Part shown: positions 32,998-41,993 of the stretch, piece after piece
Position numbering within the stretch: the stretch's first letter is position 1
Layout: each line of letters starts with the position of its first letter
Assembly: GCA_965230615.1 (NCBI GenBank)
Contig: OZ246012.1
Coordinates: 2,356,001 to 2,420,000 of the forward strand
Length of the DNA stretch: 64,000 nucleotides
DNA from: G965230615 sp965230615
Lineage (GTDB): Bacteria; Pseudomonadota; Gammaproteobacteria; HTCC5015
Direction: 5' to 3'
Program-made: the position numbers and the translations under genes
The notes under the pieces: generated by a model
What the model was told of the DNA's origin: nothing
Database searches by the model: none
What the model saw: the letters and a program-made list of their open reading frames with translations, nothing else

Positions 32998-33339
32998 ATG
33001 CGCTTTGTCATTAATGCCTGGCTGGAACAACAAGCCCCACGCTTACAACTCATTGACCCAAAAAACCGCCGTGTTGTGCTGACATTAGAACACGCCGAGA
33101 TCAATAAGCTGCTGGAAACGGGTCTGCTCGACATTCAGGAGTTAATTCACACGCCCTGCAACCAACTACATGAAGTGATCAAAGAACTACTCTTAATCGC
33201 CTGCTGCAAGCATATTTACTCAAATGCCCTCAACCCGCATAAAACGGCCGAATGTACTTGCATGACAGCCACTTCAGCAAAATACTCAAAAGCGTGGGCC
33301 GATATCATCGCTTTTCCACCCGCGATAAAAAAACACTAA
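32998..33339 (+). CDS. Small Fur-regulated protein of unknown function
   Basis: This is a 113-residue protein that I do not recognise. There is no signal peptide. The N-terminal 75 residues are a compact alpha/beta stretch (MRFVINAWLEQQAPRLQLIDPKNRRVVLTLEHAEINKLLETGLLDIQEL) and the rest carries several cysteines (C54, CC at about 69-70, and CTC near 86), possibly metal or iron-sulfur ligands. A ribosome binding site (GAGG) precedes the ATG. The gene follows a strong Fur-controlled promoter, so it is very likely expressed during iron starvation. A role in iron homeostasis is inferred from the promoter only. Confidence 0.7.
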   Translation: MRFVINAWLEQQAPRLQLIDPKNRRVVLTLEHAEINKLLETGLLDIQELIHTPCNQLHEVIKELLLIACCKHIYSNALNPHKTAECTCMTATSAKYSKAWADIIAFPPAIKKH

Positions 33340-33438
33340 TCATAACAGGCATTGTTATCGGCTTTAGTTTACTCAGCGCTCGCCGACAAGGATACGGTAA
33401 GGCTATAAGCGTATAGGCAGTAGGTTTAACAAAAAGCC

Positions 33439-34173
33439 ATGATCACAAATTCAGCTGAACATTTGCATATCCACTTTTCTGCAGCAACGCCGATAACAAC
33501 CGAAACAGCAGGGACAACTGCGTCGGCTGAAAGCGAGCATGCTGGGCATGAGCCAGGTGATGAGCGTCAAGAAAAGTCAGCCGCCAAACATGCAAAGAGT
33601 GAACAAGAGATGAGCATGGAAGAAAAAAAACAACTCCAAGAGCTGCGCGCCAGAGACGCTGAGGTACGCGCCCATGAACAAGCCCACGCAGCTGCCGCCG
33701 GCAACCTAGCCAGAGGCGGACCTAGCTATGAATACCAACGTGGCCCTGATGGGCGTTTATACGCGGTTGGGGGCGAAGTGCAAATTGACACAGCGCCAGT
33801 TGCCGGAGACCCGGAAGCCACGCTACGTAAAGCTGAACAAATTCAACGCGCTGCGCTAGCACCTGCAGAGCCTTCCAGCCAAGACCAAGCGGTCGCCGCC
33901 CAGGCAACCGCTATGGCCGCACAAGCGCGCGCCGAGATCGCTAAAGAGAAAAGCGCAGAACAGAACGCAGAGCTACAAAGTACTGACAATGCAAACACCG
34001 AGCATGATATGCACCTTGAGGCACACCCAGAAACAAAGGACAGTACCTCTATTTGCCCTATCTGTGGTGGCAAGCACAGCGCTGAAGCCCATACGGCCGT
34101 GGTTACTTATGACGCAGTTGCAGCCAGCTCACAGAACTTTGTACTTCAAATTCCGCCACAAACCACTGCCTAA
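33439..34173 (+). CDS. SprA-related putative zinc metalloprotease
   Basis: This is a 244-residue acidic protein. The centre has the motif EVRAHEQAHAAAAGNLARGGPSYEYQRGPDGRLYAVGGEV, with HEQAH at 79-83 as a HExxH-like zinc site. This is the pattern of the SprA-related domain family of putative metalloproteases (Pfam family PF12118, from memory). Ala/Gln/Glu-rich helical regions flank it. A C-terminal CPICGGKHSAEAH (near 203) could bind another zinc. The N-terminus has no clear signal peptide. Whether it is active is unknown. It could be cotranscribed from the Fur promoter upstream (100-base gap). The biological role is unknown. Confidence 0.7.
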   Translation: MITNSAEHLHIHFSAATPITTETAGTTASAESEHAGHEPGDERQEKSAAKHAKSEQEMSMEEKKQLQELRARDAEVRAHEQAHAAAAGNLARGGPSYEYQRGPDGRLYAVGGEVQIDTAPVAGDPEATLRKAEQIQRAALAPAEPSSQDQAVAAQATAMAAQARAEIAKEKSAEQNAELQSTDNANTEHDMHLEAHPETKDSTSICPICGGKHSAEAHTAVVTYDAVAASSQNFVLQIPPQTTA

Positions 34174-34333
34174 CGTAGCAAGATACCTTCAGCAATTCAC
34201 CTAATAATTAAGCCAGTACAAGCCTGCCAATAAACAGTATACTCAATAAAGTATTGGGGCTTTCACACTGCCTTACAATGAGTCCTTTAACAACAACACA
34301 ATTCTCATTTAACCTTTTAAGGAAAGAGGAACT

Positions 34334-35827
34334 ATGTCAGCGTCACAACCATTGTTATTGTCGATTGACCAGGGAACCACAAGCAGTAGGGCGATAATTT
34401 TTGACCAGCAGGGCAATACACATGCTCTGGCCCAACAAGAGTTCCCACAACACTACCCCCAAGACGGCTGGGTTGAGCACAAGCCAGAGGATATTTGGCA
34501 GAGTGTTGTGAATGTCTGCCAACAGGCAATGCAACAGATTCCTGACGCCAAACAAGTTATTAGCATTGGTATCACTAATCAACGTGAGACAACGCTCCTA
34601 TGGGATAAACAAACAGGCAGGTGTTTATATAATGCTATCGTCTGGCAAGACCGGCGAACAGCCAAGCTTTGCGAGCAACTCAAGGCAAGTGGCGTTGAGC
34701 CTATGGTCACAGAGAAAACCGGTTTATTATTAGACCCTTATTTCTCAGCAACTAAACTCGCGTGGATTTTAGACCATGTCGATAATGCACGTACATTGGC
34801 AGTAGAAGGCCGACTTGCTTTTGGCACTGTCGATACCTTTCTCTTATGGCATTTAACACAGGGCAAATCGCATGCCACCGACGCAAGCAATGCAAGTCGC
34901 ACACTACTTTTTAATATCCATACTCAACAATGGGATGAGGAGCTGCTATCACTTTTTAATATTCCTGCCAACCTATTACCTGATGTAAAAGACTGTGCTG
35001 CTGATTTTGGTGTTACAACACCAGCGCTATTCAATAGCAGTATCCCGATTAATGGGATTGCCGGTGACCAACATGCTGCCACGATCGGTCAAGCTTGCCT
35101 CAAACCCGGCATGGTAAAAAGTACTTATGGCACTGGTTGCTTTGTTATGCTCAACACAGGTAAAAATGCCCTGAGCTCAAAAAACCGGCTGCTCACAACA
35201 ACCGCTTACCGTTTTAATGGTGTGCCCACTTATGCTTTAGAAGGTTCAATTTTTATTGCGGGTGCGGCAGTACAATGGCTGCGCGACGGCCTCAAGTTAA
35301 TCGAGCATGCTAGTCAAACAGAAGCGTTGGCACAAGAACATACTGATAATAATGGTGTGTATATGGTGCCTGCGTTTACCGGTCTTGGCGCACCTTATTG
35401 GGATGCACAAGCCAGAGGGGCCATCTTTGGCCTGACAAGGAATACGGATATTGCCGATATTGTTCGTGCCTGCCTAGAGGCTATTTGCTACCAAACCCAC
35501 GATTTGTTTAGCGCCATGTCTGAGGATGGTTTTGAGCCTACAACATTAAGGGTTGACGGCGGCATGGTGAAAAACAACTGGCTAATGCAATTCTTAAGCG
35601 ATATTCTGAATATTAAAACAGAACGGCCTAGCATCACCGAAACTACGGCTCTGGGCGCGGCTTATATTGCAGGTTTACATGTTGGTTTGTATAACTCCCT
35701 CGACGAAATACAAAACAGCTGGCAGCTAGAGAAAACCTTTACACCAGGCGTATTAGATGCAACACGCAGAATAGAATTGCTAAACGGCTGGCAGAATGCG
35801 ATTAATCGTGTACGCAGTACTCACTGA
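34334..35827 (+). CDS. glpK: Glycerol kinase
   Basis: GlpK phosphorylates glycerol to glycerol-3-phosphate. It is a FGGY-family kinase of 497 residues, starting LLLSIDQGTTSSRAIIFD (7-24) with the phosphate-binding loop. It contains NQRETTLLWD, GIAGDQHAATIGQACLKPGMVKSTYGTGCF and the second ATP motif LRVDGGMVKNNWLMQFLSDI. The family pattern is complete and a good ribosome binding site (GGAAAGAGG) precedes the ATG. glpF, glpD and glpR are not next to it, so glycerol uptake genes must be elsewhere. Its stop is directly followed by the convergent acyltransferase gene, with no terminator visible. Confidence 0.97.
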   Translation: MSASQPLLLSIDQGTTSSRAIIFDQQGNTHALAQQEFPQHYPQDGWVEHKPEDIWQSVVNVCQQAMQQIPDAKQVISIGITNQRETTLLWDKQTGRCLYNAIVWQDRRTAKLCEQLKASGVEPMVTEKTGLLLDPYFSATKLAWILDHVDNARTLAVEGRLAFGTVDTFLLWHLTQGKSHATDASNASRTLLFNIHTQQWDEELLSLFNIPANLLPDVKDCAADFGVTTPALFNSSIPINGIAGDQHAATIGQACLKPGMVKSTYGTGCFVMLNTGKNALSSKNRLLTTTAYRFNGVPTYALEGSIFIAGAAVQWLRDGLKLIEHASQTEALAQEHTDNNGVYMVPAFTGLGAPYWDAQARGAIFGLTRNTDIADIVRACLEAICYQTHDLFSAMSEDGFEPTTLRVDGGMVKNNWLMQFLSDILNIKTERPSITETTALGAAYIAGLHVGLYNSLDEIQNSWQLEKTFTPGVLDATRRIELLNGWQNAINRVRSTH

Positions 35828-36727
35828 TTAACGCCTCGGCGTTGGGCGAAGATACAAATGTGCTAATTCAGTTTCCTTAAAACGCTTATAAGCCCAATTA
35901 TATTGCTCTGGGCATACTCGCACGCAGTCCTCAATGCCTTTATTCATGGCGAGTGTTGCAGCATATAGGTCCTGACTATATGCCTCATCTGCCGCTGCAC
36001 GAAAGTAAACAAGGAAACCTTTACCTGCAGGCAAGCGCTGCGCAAAACCAAAAAACAGCTCTACGTTTGGTTTACTCGCTAACTTTGGCACGAGTGTACC
36101 CGTCCATGCTGGCACACCGAAAAACGGCACTTTAACTCGGCCAGCATCTGGTACCTGATCGGGTAGAATCATTGCCACCCCACCCTGCTTGATACCTGAG
36201 AATAGCGTTTTAACGCCTTGCTTACTGGTTGGCAACAAATTTGAGCCATTACGCTCACGGCCACTACGCACAAAGTTATTTGCCCGAGAGGACTCCAGCG
36301 GTTTGTATAATACATAAGGGGTGTATTTACCAATATAGCAGTTAAACACTTCCCAATTCCCCAAGTGAGGGCAAGCAATAACAACGCTTTTCCCTGCCTG
36401 CAGTGCTTGCTCGACGGCTTGCTCACCTTCGACCTTCACAACGATATGCTTGATAAAATACTTAGAACACAACCATAACAGCAAAACTTCCAGGCTTAGT
36501 TTGCAGGTTTCCTGGACATTTTTAAAAGTGAGTTGCTGAATTTGCTTATCAGAAAGCGAAGGGAAACATAATTTCAAATTGGCTTTCACAAGGCGCCGAC
36601 AAGAGCCCGGTTGTATCGATACACAATAGCCGAAAATCACACCCAAAGCATGTACGCATAACAGCACCAGCTTTCGTACAGCGGCTCCAATAATTGCCCC
36701 CACATTTGCCAAGACGCGTTTGAACAT
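35828..36727 (-). CDS. LpxL/HtrB-family lipid A acyltransferase
   Basis: This is an inner-membrane acyltransferase that adds a secondary acyl chain to lipid A, or a related acyl transfer. The catalytic HLGNWE (H-x4-E motif in CPHLGNWEVFNCYI) is followed by the substrate stretch YVLYKPLESSRANNFVRSGRERNG, the glycine-rich SKQGVKTLFSGIKQGGVAMILPDQVPD and PFFGVPAWTGTLVPKLA. The start at ATG 36727 has AGGT upstream; the frame runs further to 36805 and ATG 36757 is possible. It converges with glpK with no gap. There is no lipid A partner nearby, so which acyl transfer it does (LpxL or LpxM type) is open. Confidence 0.85.
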   Translation of the reverse strand: MFKRVLANVGAIIGAAVRKLVLLCVHALGVIFGYCVSIQPGSCRRLVKANLKLCFPSLSDKQIQQLTFKNVQETCKLSLEVLLLWLCSKYFIKHIVVKVEGEQAVEQALQAGKSVVIACPHLGNWEVFNCYIGKYTPYVLYKPLESSRANNFVRSGRERNGSNLLPTSKQGVKTLFSGIKQGGVAMILPDQVPDAGRVKVPFFGVPAWTGTLVPKLASKPNVELFFGFAQRLPAGKGFLVYFRAAADEAYSQDLYAATLAMNKGIEDCVRVCPEQYNWAYKRFKETELAHLYLRPTPRR

Positions 36728-36908
36728 AGAAAGTAATGACCTGCAATAAACGAGCATGATATGCGCCACTAATACGGCGGCAAGCAGCCTATCTTTAATC
36801 AACAAGCCACCCTGCTTGCTAAGAGTTTAAGCATGCAGGTAATTTTATAGTTTTGCAGCCTACGCGTCTATCCTTAAGCTCAATTCGAGCTCACAGCTGC
36901 CCACTTAC

Positions 36909-38054
36909 CTATGTGATAGCTGTCACACTCTTACTATGTTTTTTTCGATACTCAGTGGGGGTACGCCCAGCTATTTTTTTAAACAAAGCATTAAAAGTTG
37001 ATTTACTATTAAACCCGGCACTCTCGAAGATTTCCTGGATAGACTTATCACTATTTTGTGGATCCGCCAGCAAGCTTTTCGCTTCTTCAACACGGTAATG
37101 ATTAATAAACTCATAAAAATTTTGCCGATAATGCCGATTTATAACGGTAGATAATGTTCTAGCTTGCATGCCAAGCTTCAGCGCCAAACTATCGAGTGTA
37201 ATATCACTAATCAGATAATAGCGCTCCTGCTTCATTTGTTCTTCAACTTGAGAAACCAGGTCTTTATTGACTTTGGTTTTTTTATTGTTTTTTGTGTAAT
37301 CCAGGTCAATGTTTTCCAATACTGCCGAGTAGCTCAAACTGGTAAAGACCAGGACATTAATCAATATAAAGATTAAATAGTTATGTAGCTGCCCCATAAA
37401 GTTGCTAATCGCTGGCTGGTTTAATGCGGCCATTAAGTTAACTAACATCCACCATAGCCACAATACCAAAAAGCTGATGGTTAATACTTTTAACCAATGA
37501 AAATCTATGCGCTCAATATCAGAAAACACATTCTTAATCAGCTGTTTATATTTTTTAATTTGCTGTAAACACATGAAGCAGTAAAAGATTGAACACGCTT
37601 GCGCAATCTCGAGCACTAAGAAGTCATAACGAATAATTTCCTGCCTGGGCCGTGGCACATACCAGTTATAACCCGCCATAACCACCATTGGTAAAACACA
37701 AACCAACGCCACAATAAGTTCAGACCGTTTGAGCGCCAGTGAGTTATACAATACTGCCTTGGTATACCAGTATAAAAGCAGACCCTGCATTAACAGAGGT
37801 ATGCCCATGATTTTTATTTCATTAGGCGCAAAGTGCTTGATAAACCAAGTGCTGGTTGTTCCACCATATATCAGCATCAGATATACAGCCATTATTGCCT
37901 GCAGCGCCAAGAAAGCAGCCAATATCGAATGGCTCGGCCGCTTATGCTTTTTCAATAATAGCAATAACGCTAACAAAAACGACTGGCAAGCTGTCATCAT
38001 CAGCGCAAAGTCATGCATATTAAAAATTCTTTCTGACATCTGTCCCTCTAGCAA
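36909..38054 (-). CDS. Membrane-bound AraC-type transcriptional regulator
   Basis: This is a 381-residue protein in two parts. The first about 250 residues contain seven hydrophobic segments (for example FALMMTACQSFLLALLLLL and VLTISFLVLWLWWMLVNLM), so it sits in the inner membrane. The last about 110 residues are an AraC helix-turn-helix domain: ITLDSLALKLGMQARTLSTVINRHYRQNFYEFINHYRVEEAKSLL and SIQEIFESAGFNSKSTFNALFKKIAGRTPTEYRKKH. Proteins of this plan presumably sense a signal in the membrane and control genes nearby or elsewhere. There is no obvious target: a 900-base gap lies upstream and a lipid A acyltransferase downstream. The ligand is unknown. Confidence 0.88.
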   Translation of the reverse strand: MLEGQMSERIFNMHDFALMMTACQSFLLALLLLLKKHKRPSHSILAAFLALQAIMAVYLMLIYGGTTSTWFIKHFAPNEIKIMGIPLLMQGLLLYWYTKAVLYNSLALKRSELIVALVCVLPMVVMAGYNWYVPRPRQEIIRYDFLVLEIAQACSIFYCFMCLQQIKKYKQLIKNVFSDIERIDFHWLKVLTISFLVLWLWWMLVNLMAALNQPAISNFMGQLHNYLIFILINVLVFTSLSYSAVLENIDLDYTKNNKKTKVNKDLVSQVEEQMKQERYYLISDITLDSLALKLGMQARTLSTVINRHYRQNFYEFINHYRVEEAKSLLADPQNSDKSIQEIFESAGFNSKSTFNALFKKIAGRTPTEYRKKHSKSVTAIT

Positions 38055-38900
38055 GTATTACTTTGTGTTCTTAGTATAGTTAGTTGCTCTTACCTGCAAT
38101 TAGTTGCTAAAAATACAGGCGCAAACAATCCAATATCATCATCGGCATGGCCGCCTGACAATTGATCTGAGCTTTAGTTTCTGCTTAATCTATAGACTAA
38201 TGTTATTATTGTGTTCTGCTGCACACTGCAAAGCGTTCTAAATCTCTTCAGCTGTGATTGGCGCTGAATAACCGGCTATCAAAATATGAGCTATCCGCAG
38301 GGCTATTATGCCAACTCTCGACAAGTGAGAAGGCAAATAGCAATCACTATGGCTGTTATATGATTACAACACTTTTACAATTATTACTCAGCAATACTTA
38401 TGCTTTTTCCCTGTATGCATTTAAGGTAATATCAGTGACAAGCTTTTGACGCTGTGACAAAATGCAATAGCCGCGTTACCTTACGCAACTTATTGCTAGC
38501 CATTTTGCGGGAAACCACTAAGCAAAAAACGCATTATATAAAAGTCTTAAGGTTTACTCATATAATAAAATATCATTATACCGTCCAAGCTGCTGTTTAT
38601 CTGAAAACTCGGACGTCCGAATAAAAAAAACTCACCCATCGGGCGACAGCCATAACCCTCAACACTAGTATTACACTTCTTCTGGAAATTTAGACCCCAA
38701 AGCCAATCAGTAGCAATCACTACTATATAGCTCGGCTATAAACCAGATATTTTTTTGCTGCGAATGTAACCGCTTACGGGTCGCAAATGTAAGGAATTTT
38801 GCCCCAGAGTACAACTGCTTTACGTAGTTTTTACATGCGTGCATTCACGTGCAACCGGTTTCACTTCGGGCCACCCCCTCCAACTCATCAAGCCCGGAGC
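38055..38900. other. Long non-coding gap between the AraC-type and LysR genes
   Basis: About 850 bases contain no credible coding sequence and no recognisable tRNA. It contains a TCGGACGTCCGA palindrome at 38609-38620. It is followed by a terminator at 38902-38942 facing the plus direction, which suggests a plus-strand transcript, possibly a small RNA. Confidence 0.5.
38609..38620. promoter_or_regulatory. TCGGACGTCCGA palindrome (copy 1)
   Basis: This perfect 12-bp palindrome lies in the gap upstream of the membrane-bound AraC-type gene. The same 12 bases recur at 47058-47069 upstream of the sugar symporter gene. Confidence 0.45.
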
Positions 38901-38901
38901 A

Positions 38902-38942
38902 TTGCCCTACTCTTCTCATCGAGGGGTAGGGCAATTTCTTTT
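38902..38942 (+). terminator. Rho-independent terminator on the plus strand
   Basis: TTGCCCTAC (38902-38910) pairs with GTAGGGCAA (38926-38934) and is followed by TTTCTTTTAT. The T tail is on the plus side only. No plus-strand gene precedes it within 800 bases, so it marks an unexplained transcript. It could also help end the LysR transcript from the other side as a simple stem. Confidence 0.75.
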
Positions 38943-38973
38943 ATACCTTCGTAGGTGACAAAAATGAGATTTC

Positions 38974-39852
38974 TCAGCTGCCTTTTAGAGCTGAAACTAT
39001 ATACTCAACTAAAGCCTGTACTCGCCTAACCTTGAAACGAGCACGAGGGTACACAATTGATACCGGGTGTGACTCAATCTGCCAATCAGTCAGCAGCGGC
39101 TGTAGCTGGCCATTGGCCAAATACGGCGCAACATAGATATCAGGTAACCTTACAAGCGCGACACCCTCTAGTGCTGCCTGCAGCTGCACATGCCCATTTG
39201 GGCAATACATAGGCCCGTTGATATACACCTCAAACTGCTGCTCATGCTTAGAAAAGCGCCATCGGCGCAGGCTCCCATAAAAACAGGCATGTCCTGAGTT
39301 CAACGCTTGCGGCGTCTCTGGTTTACCATATTTTTTGATATACGCTGGGCTGGCACAGATATATGACCGCAAGGTCTGCAAAGGGCGAGCAATCAAGTTG
39401 GAGTCTGGCAACTTGCCCATTCTAATTGCCAAATCATACTGATCTGAAATCAGGTCAACATGAGCACTGGCAAAATCCAGCTCAATCTCCACCATAGGGT
39501 GCTGCTGCATAAAGCGCAAAATAATAGGCGCAATGATATGCTCACCATAGCGGCCACCGACCGAGTTAATACGAATTCGGCCACTTAGACTATGCTGATC
39601 TTCCTGAGCCTGTACAATAGCCTGATCAATTAGCTGCAAGCCACGTTTGCTTTGTTGGTAAAACTGTTCACCAACTTCTGTGAGTCGCATCGAACGTGTT
39701 GAGCGGTGTAAAAGCTGAACGCCTAAGCCTTTTTCTAAGCGGGTCAGCTGTTGTGATAAGCGCGACTTGGAACTTCCAAGCTTTTCAGCTGCTTTAGTAA
39801 AGCTGCCTTCCTCAACGACGGCGATAAACTCATTAAGACCAGGATATGACAT
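38974..39852 (-). CDS. LysR-family transcriptional regulator
   Basis: This is a 292-residue regulator. The N-terminal winged helix (LNEFIAVVEEGSFTKAAEKLGSSKSRLSQQLTRLEKGLGVQLLHRSTRSMRLTEVGEQFYQ) is a textbook LysR DNA-binding domain; the rest is the two-lobed periplasmic-binding-protein-like effector domain. The start ATG at 39852 fits the family beginning. It is divergent from two aldo/keto reductase genes, which are its likely targets, as such regulators usually control the neighbour transcribed away from them. The inducer is unknown. Confidence 0.94.
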   Translation of the reverse strand: MSYPGLNEFIAVVEEGSFTKAAEKLGSSKSRLSQQLTRLEKGLGVQLLHRSTRSMRLTEVGEQFYQQSKRGLQLIDQAIVQAQEDQHSLSGRIRINSVGGRYGEHIIAPIILRFMQQHPMVEIELDFASAHVDLISDQYDLAIRMGKLPDSNLIARPLQTLRSYICASPAYIKKYGKPETPQALNSGHACFYGSLRRWRFSKHEQQFEVYINGPMYCPNGHVQLQAALEGVALVRLPDIYVAPYLANGQLQPLLTDWQIESHPVSIVYPRARFKVRRVQALVEYIVSALKGS

Positions 39853-39950
39853 TTAACTGTAACCATTTTTTTAACAATAAGTTCATTAATAGTGTAGTAA
39901 TAAACAATCGATAAGCCAATATAATTAACACCTTAAAAGAGGTGAACAAT

Positions 39951-40931
39951 ATGCAATACAGAACTTTAGGCCGAAGCGGCTACAAAATCTCAGAAATCGG
40001 CCTTGGCTGCTGGCAACTCGGCGGCGACTTTGGCCCAATTGAAAATGAACGTGCGCAAGCTGTACTCACTGAGGCGGCCAAACAAGGCATCAACTTTTGG
40101 GATACTGCTGATGTATATGGCGGCGGTAAGAGCGAGCAATACATCGGAGACTGGCAAGGAACCCAGCCAAAAGAGCTGTTTGTCGCCACCAAAGTTGGCC
40201 GCGATGGCGCCCTCTACCCAGATGGCTATACCAAAGACAAAGTGCGCCGCAATATCGAGGGCTCTTTGCAAAGACTAAAAGTCGACAGCCTCGATCTGGT
40301 GCAGCTACACTGTATTCCGCCCGAGGTTATGCAAGATGGTGAAGTGTTCACTTGGCTGGAAGACTTTCAGCAAGATGGCCTTATTCGTCAGTTTGGTACC
40401 AGCGTCGAGACGATTGAAGAAGCTTTACTGTGTATTGAGCAGCCCAAGCTGACATCAGTGCAAATTATCTTTAACCTCTTCCGCCAGGATGCTATTGAAG
40501 CGCTTTTCCCTGCAGCGCAAAAAGCGGATGTCGGTATCATCGTACGCCTACCGCTGGCCAGCGGCATATTATCAGGCAAGATGTCTGCCCAACATCAATT
40601 CGCTGAACAAGATCACCGTAACTACAACAAAGATGGCGAATACTTTAGTGTTGGCGAAACATTTTCAGGCATACCTTTTGAGAAAGGCTTAGAGTTGGTA
40701 GAAAACCTGCGTGAATATGCAGGTACAGACACCCAACTCAGCCAGTTTGCACTGCGCTGGATTCTGGACCAACCTGCTGTCAGTTCAGTCATTGCCGGTG
40801 CGAGCAAGCCTGAGCAGGTTATCAGTAATGCTGCCAGTAGCAACTTACCAAAGCTCAGTGATACGCTACATAAACAACTCGCTGATTTTTACCAACAAGA
40901 TGTTCGGCAACATATACGCTGCCCTGTTTAA
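39951..40931 (+). CDS. Aldo/keto reductase (1)
   Basis: This is an NADP(H)-dependent aldo/keto reductase of 326 residues with a TIM-barrel fold. The catalytic residues are visible in order: Asp and Tyr in FWDTADVYGGGKSEQYIG, Lys in VATKVGRDG and His in LVQLHCIPPEV. The cofactor segment SSVIAGASKPEQV lies near the C-terminus. The start is ATG 39951 because the upstream GTG at 39942 is inside the ribosome binding site (AGAGGTG). It is divergent from the LysR gene and followed 34 bases later by a second aldo/keto reductase, so the two are one operon. The substrate is unknown. Confidence 0.9.
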   Translation: MQYRTLGRSGYKISEIGLGCWQLGGDFGPIENERAQAVLTEAAKQGINFWDTADVYGGGKSEQYIGDWQGTQPKELFVATKVGRDGALYPDGYTKDKVRRNIEGSLQRLKVDSLDLVQLHCIPPEVMQDGEVFTWLEDFQQDGLIRQFGTSVETIEEALLCIEQPKLTSVQIIFNLFRQDAIEALFPAAQKADVGIIVRLPLASGILSGKMSAQHQFAEQDHRNYNKDGEYFSVGETFSGIPFEKGLELVENLREYAGTDTQLSQFALRWILDQPAVSSVIAGASKPEQVISNAASSNLPKLSDTLHKQLADFYQQDVRQHIRCPV

Positions 40932-40965
40932 ATACGCTTAAATACCATAATTAAGGTAACCCATT

Positions 40966-41940
40966 ATGCAAAAACGAAAACTCGCAGGACTTGATGTTAG
41001 CCCAATGGGCATGGGCTGTTGGGCAATTGGCGGCCCTTTCTGGGATGGTGACAATAACCCTTTGGGTTGGGGCGAGGTTGATGATAATGAATCTATCAAC
41101 GCTATTCATGCTGGCATAGAAGCGGGCATTAATTTCCTCGACACAGCAGATTTATATGGTGCTGGCCATAGTGAACGCGTCATTGCCAAAGCACTGACAG
41201 GTAAGCGAGAGCAATTAATTGTCGCAACCAAGTTTGCTTTTATGTTTGACGAGGCGAATAAACAGGCAATTGGCCCTAATGCCTCACCCGAGTATATCCA
41301 TGCTGCATGTGATGCCAGCCTGAAACGTTTGGATACAGACTATATTGACCTACTGCAATTCCATTGGAATGACTACCCTGCTGAAGATGCTGCTGAAGTA
41401 AGGGATACTTTAGAAGCACTAGTCTCTGCGGGCAAGATTCGCGCTTATGGCTGGAGCACAGACTTCGTTGATAGAGCCGAAGCCTTTGCACAAGGTCAAA
41501 ACTGTGCTGCCATACAATTTGAATACAACCTTTTCAATGATAACGCTGACATGGTTGCTTTTTGTCAACAACACGACCTAGCCAGTATTAACCGTGGCCC
41601 TTTAGCAATGGGCTTACTGAGCGGCAAACATACGCATGCCGAGCAGCTAAGCGAGGCTGATATTCGTCGCAAAAACCCTGAGTGGCTAAAATATTTTAAT
41701 GATGGCGTGCCAGCACCCGCGCTAGTTGATAAGCTCAACGCCATCAAAGAAATTTTAAACAGCGAAGGGCGCAGCAATGTGCAAGGCGCGCTTGCCTGGA
41801 TCTGGGCTACCAGTCCAAATAATATTCCTATCCCAGGTTTTCGCACTGTTGCCCAAATTGAACAAAATGCTGCAGCAATGCAATTCGGGCCACTGCGCAC
41901 GGAACAACTTGCAGAAATCGATAATTTATTAAAAGATTAA
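40966..41940 (+). CDS. Aldo/keto reductase (2)
   Basis: This 324-residue aldo/keto reductase has the tetrad visible in FLDTADLYGAGHSERVI (Asp, Tyr), VATKFAFMF (Lys) and LLQFHWNDY (His). The C-terminal segment NNIPIPGFRTVAQIEQN binds the NADP phosphate. It is only distantly like the first reductase, so it is not a simple recent duplicate, and it belongs to a branch with a longer middle insertion (ADIRRKNPEWLKYF). A ribosome binding site AAGG precedes the ATG. It shares an operon with the first reductase and probably LysR control. Confidence 0.9.
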   Translation: MQKRKLAGLDVSPMGMGCWAIGGPFWDGDNNPLGWGEVDDNESINAIHAGIEAGINFLDTADLYGAGHSERVIAKALTGKREQLIVATKFAFMFDEANKQAIGPNASPEYIHAACDASLKRLDTDYIDLLQFHWNDYPAEDAAEVRDTLEALVSAGKIRAYGWSTDFVDRAEAFAQGQNCAAIQFEYNLFNDNADMVAFCQQHDLASINRGPLAMGLLSGKHTHAEQLSEADIRRKNPEWLKYFNDGVPAPALVDKLNAIKEILNSEGRSNVQGALAWIWATSPNNIPIPGFRTVAQIEQNAAAMQFGPLRTEQLAEIDNLLKD

Positions 41941-41951
41941 ACGCCATAAAA

Positions 41952-41992
41952 GCCGCTAGCAGCAGTCGGTGACAACTGACTTCTGCTACGGC
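41952..41992. terminator. Stem-loop between convergent genes
   Basis: GCCG and AGCAG-n-AGTC on the left pair with GACT-n-CTGCT and CGGC-like bases on the right to form an interrupted stem of about 15 bp directly after the second aldo/keto reductase stop. There is no T tail. Confidence 0.35.
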
Positions 41993-41993
41993 A

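Noticed and set aside
38258..38449. 63-codon plus-strand frame in the AraC-LysR gap
   Set aside because: No motif and no start signal. The nearby terminator may belong to a non-coding RNA instead.
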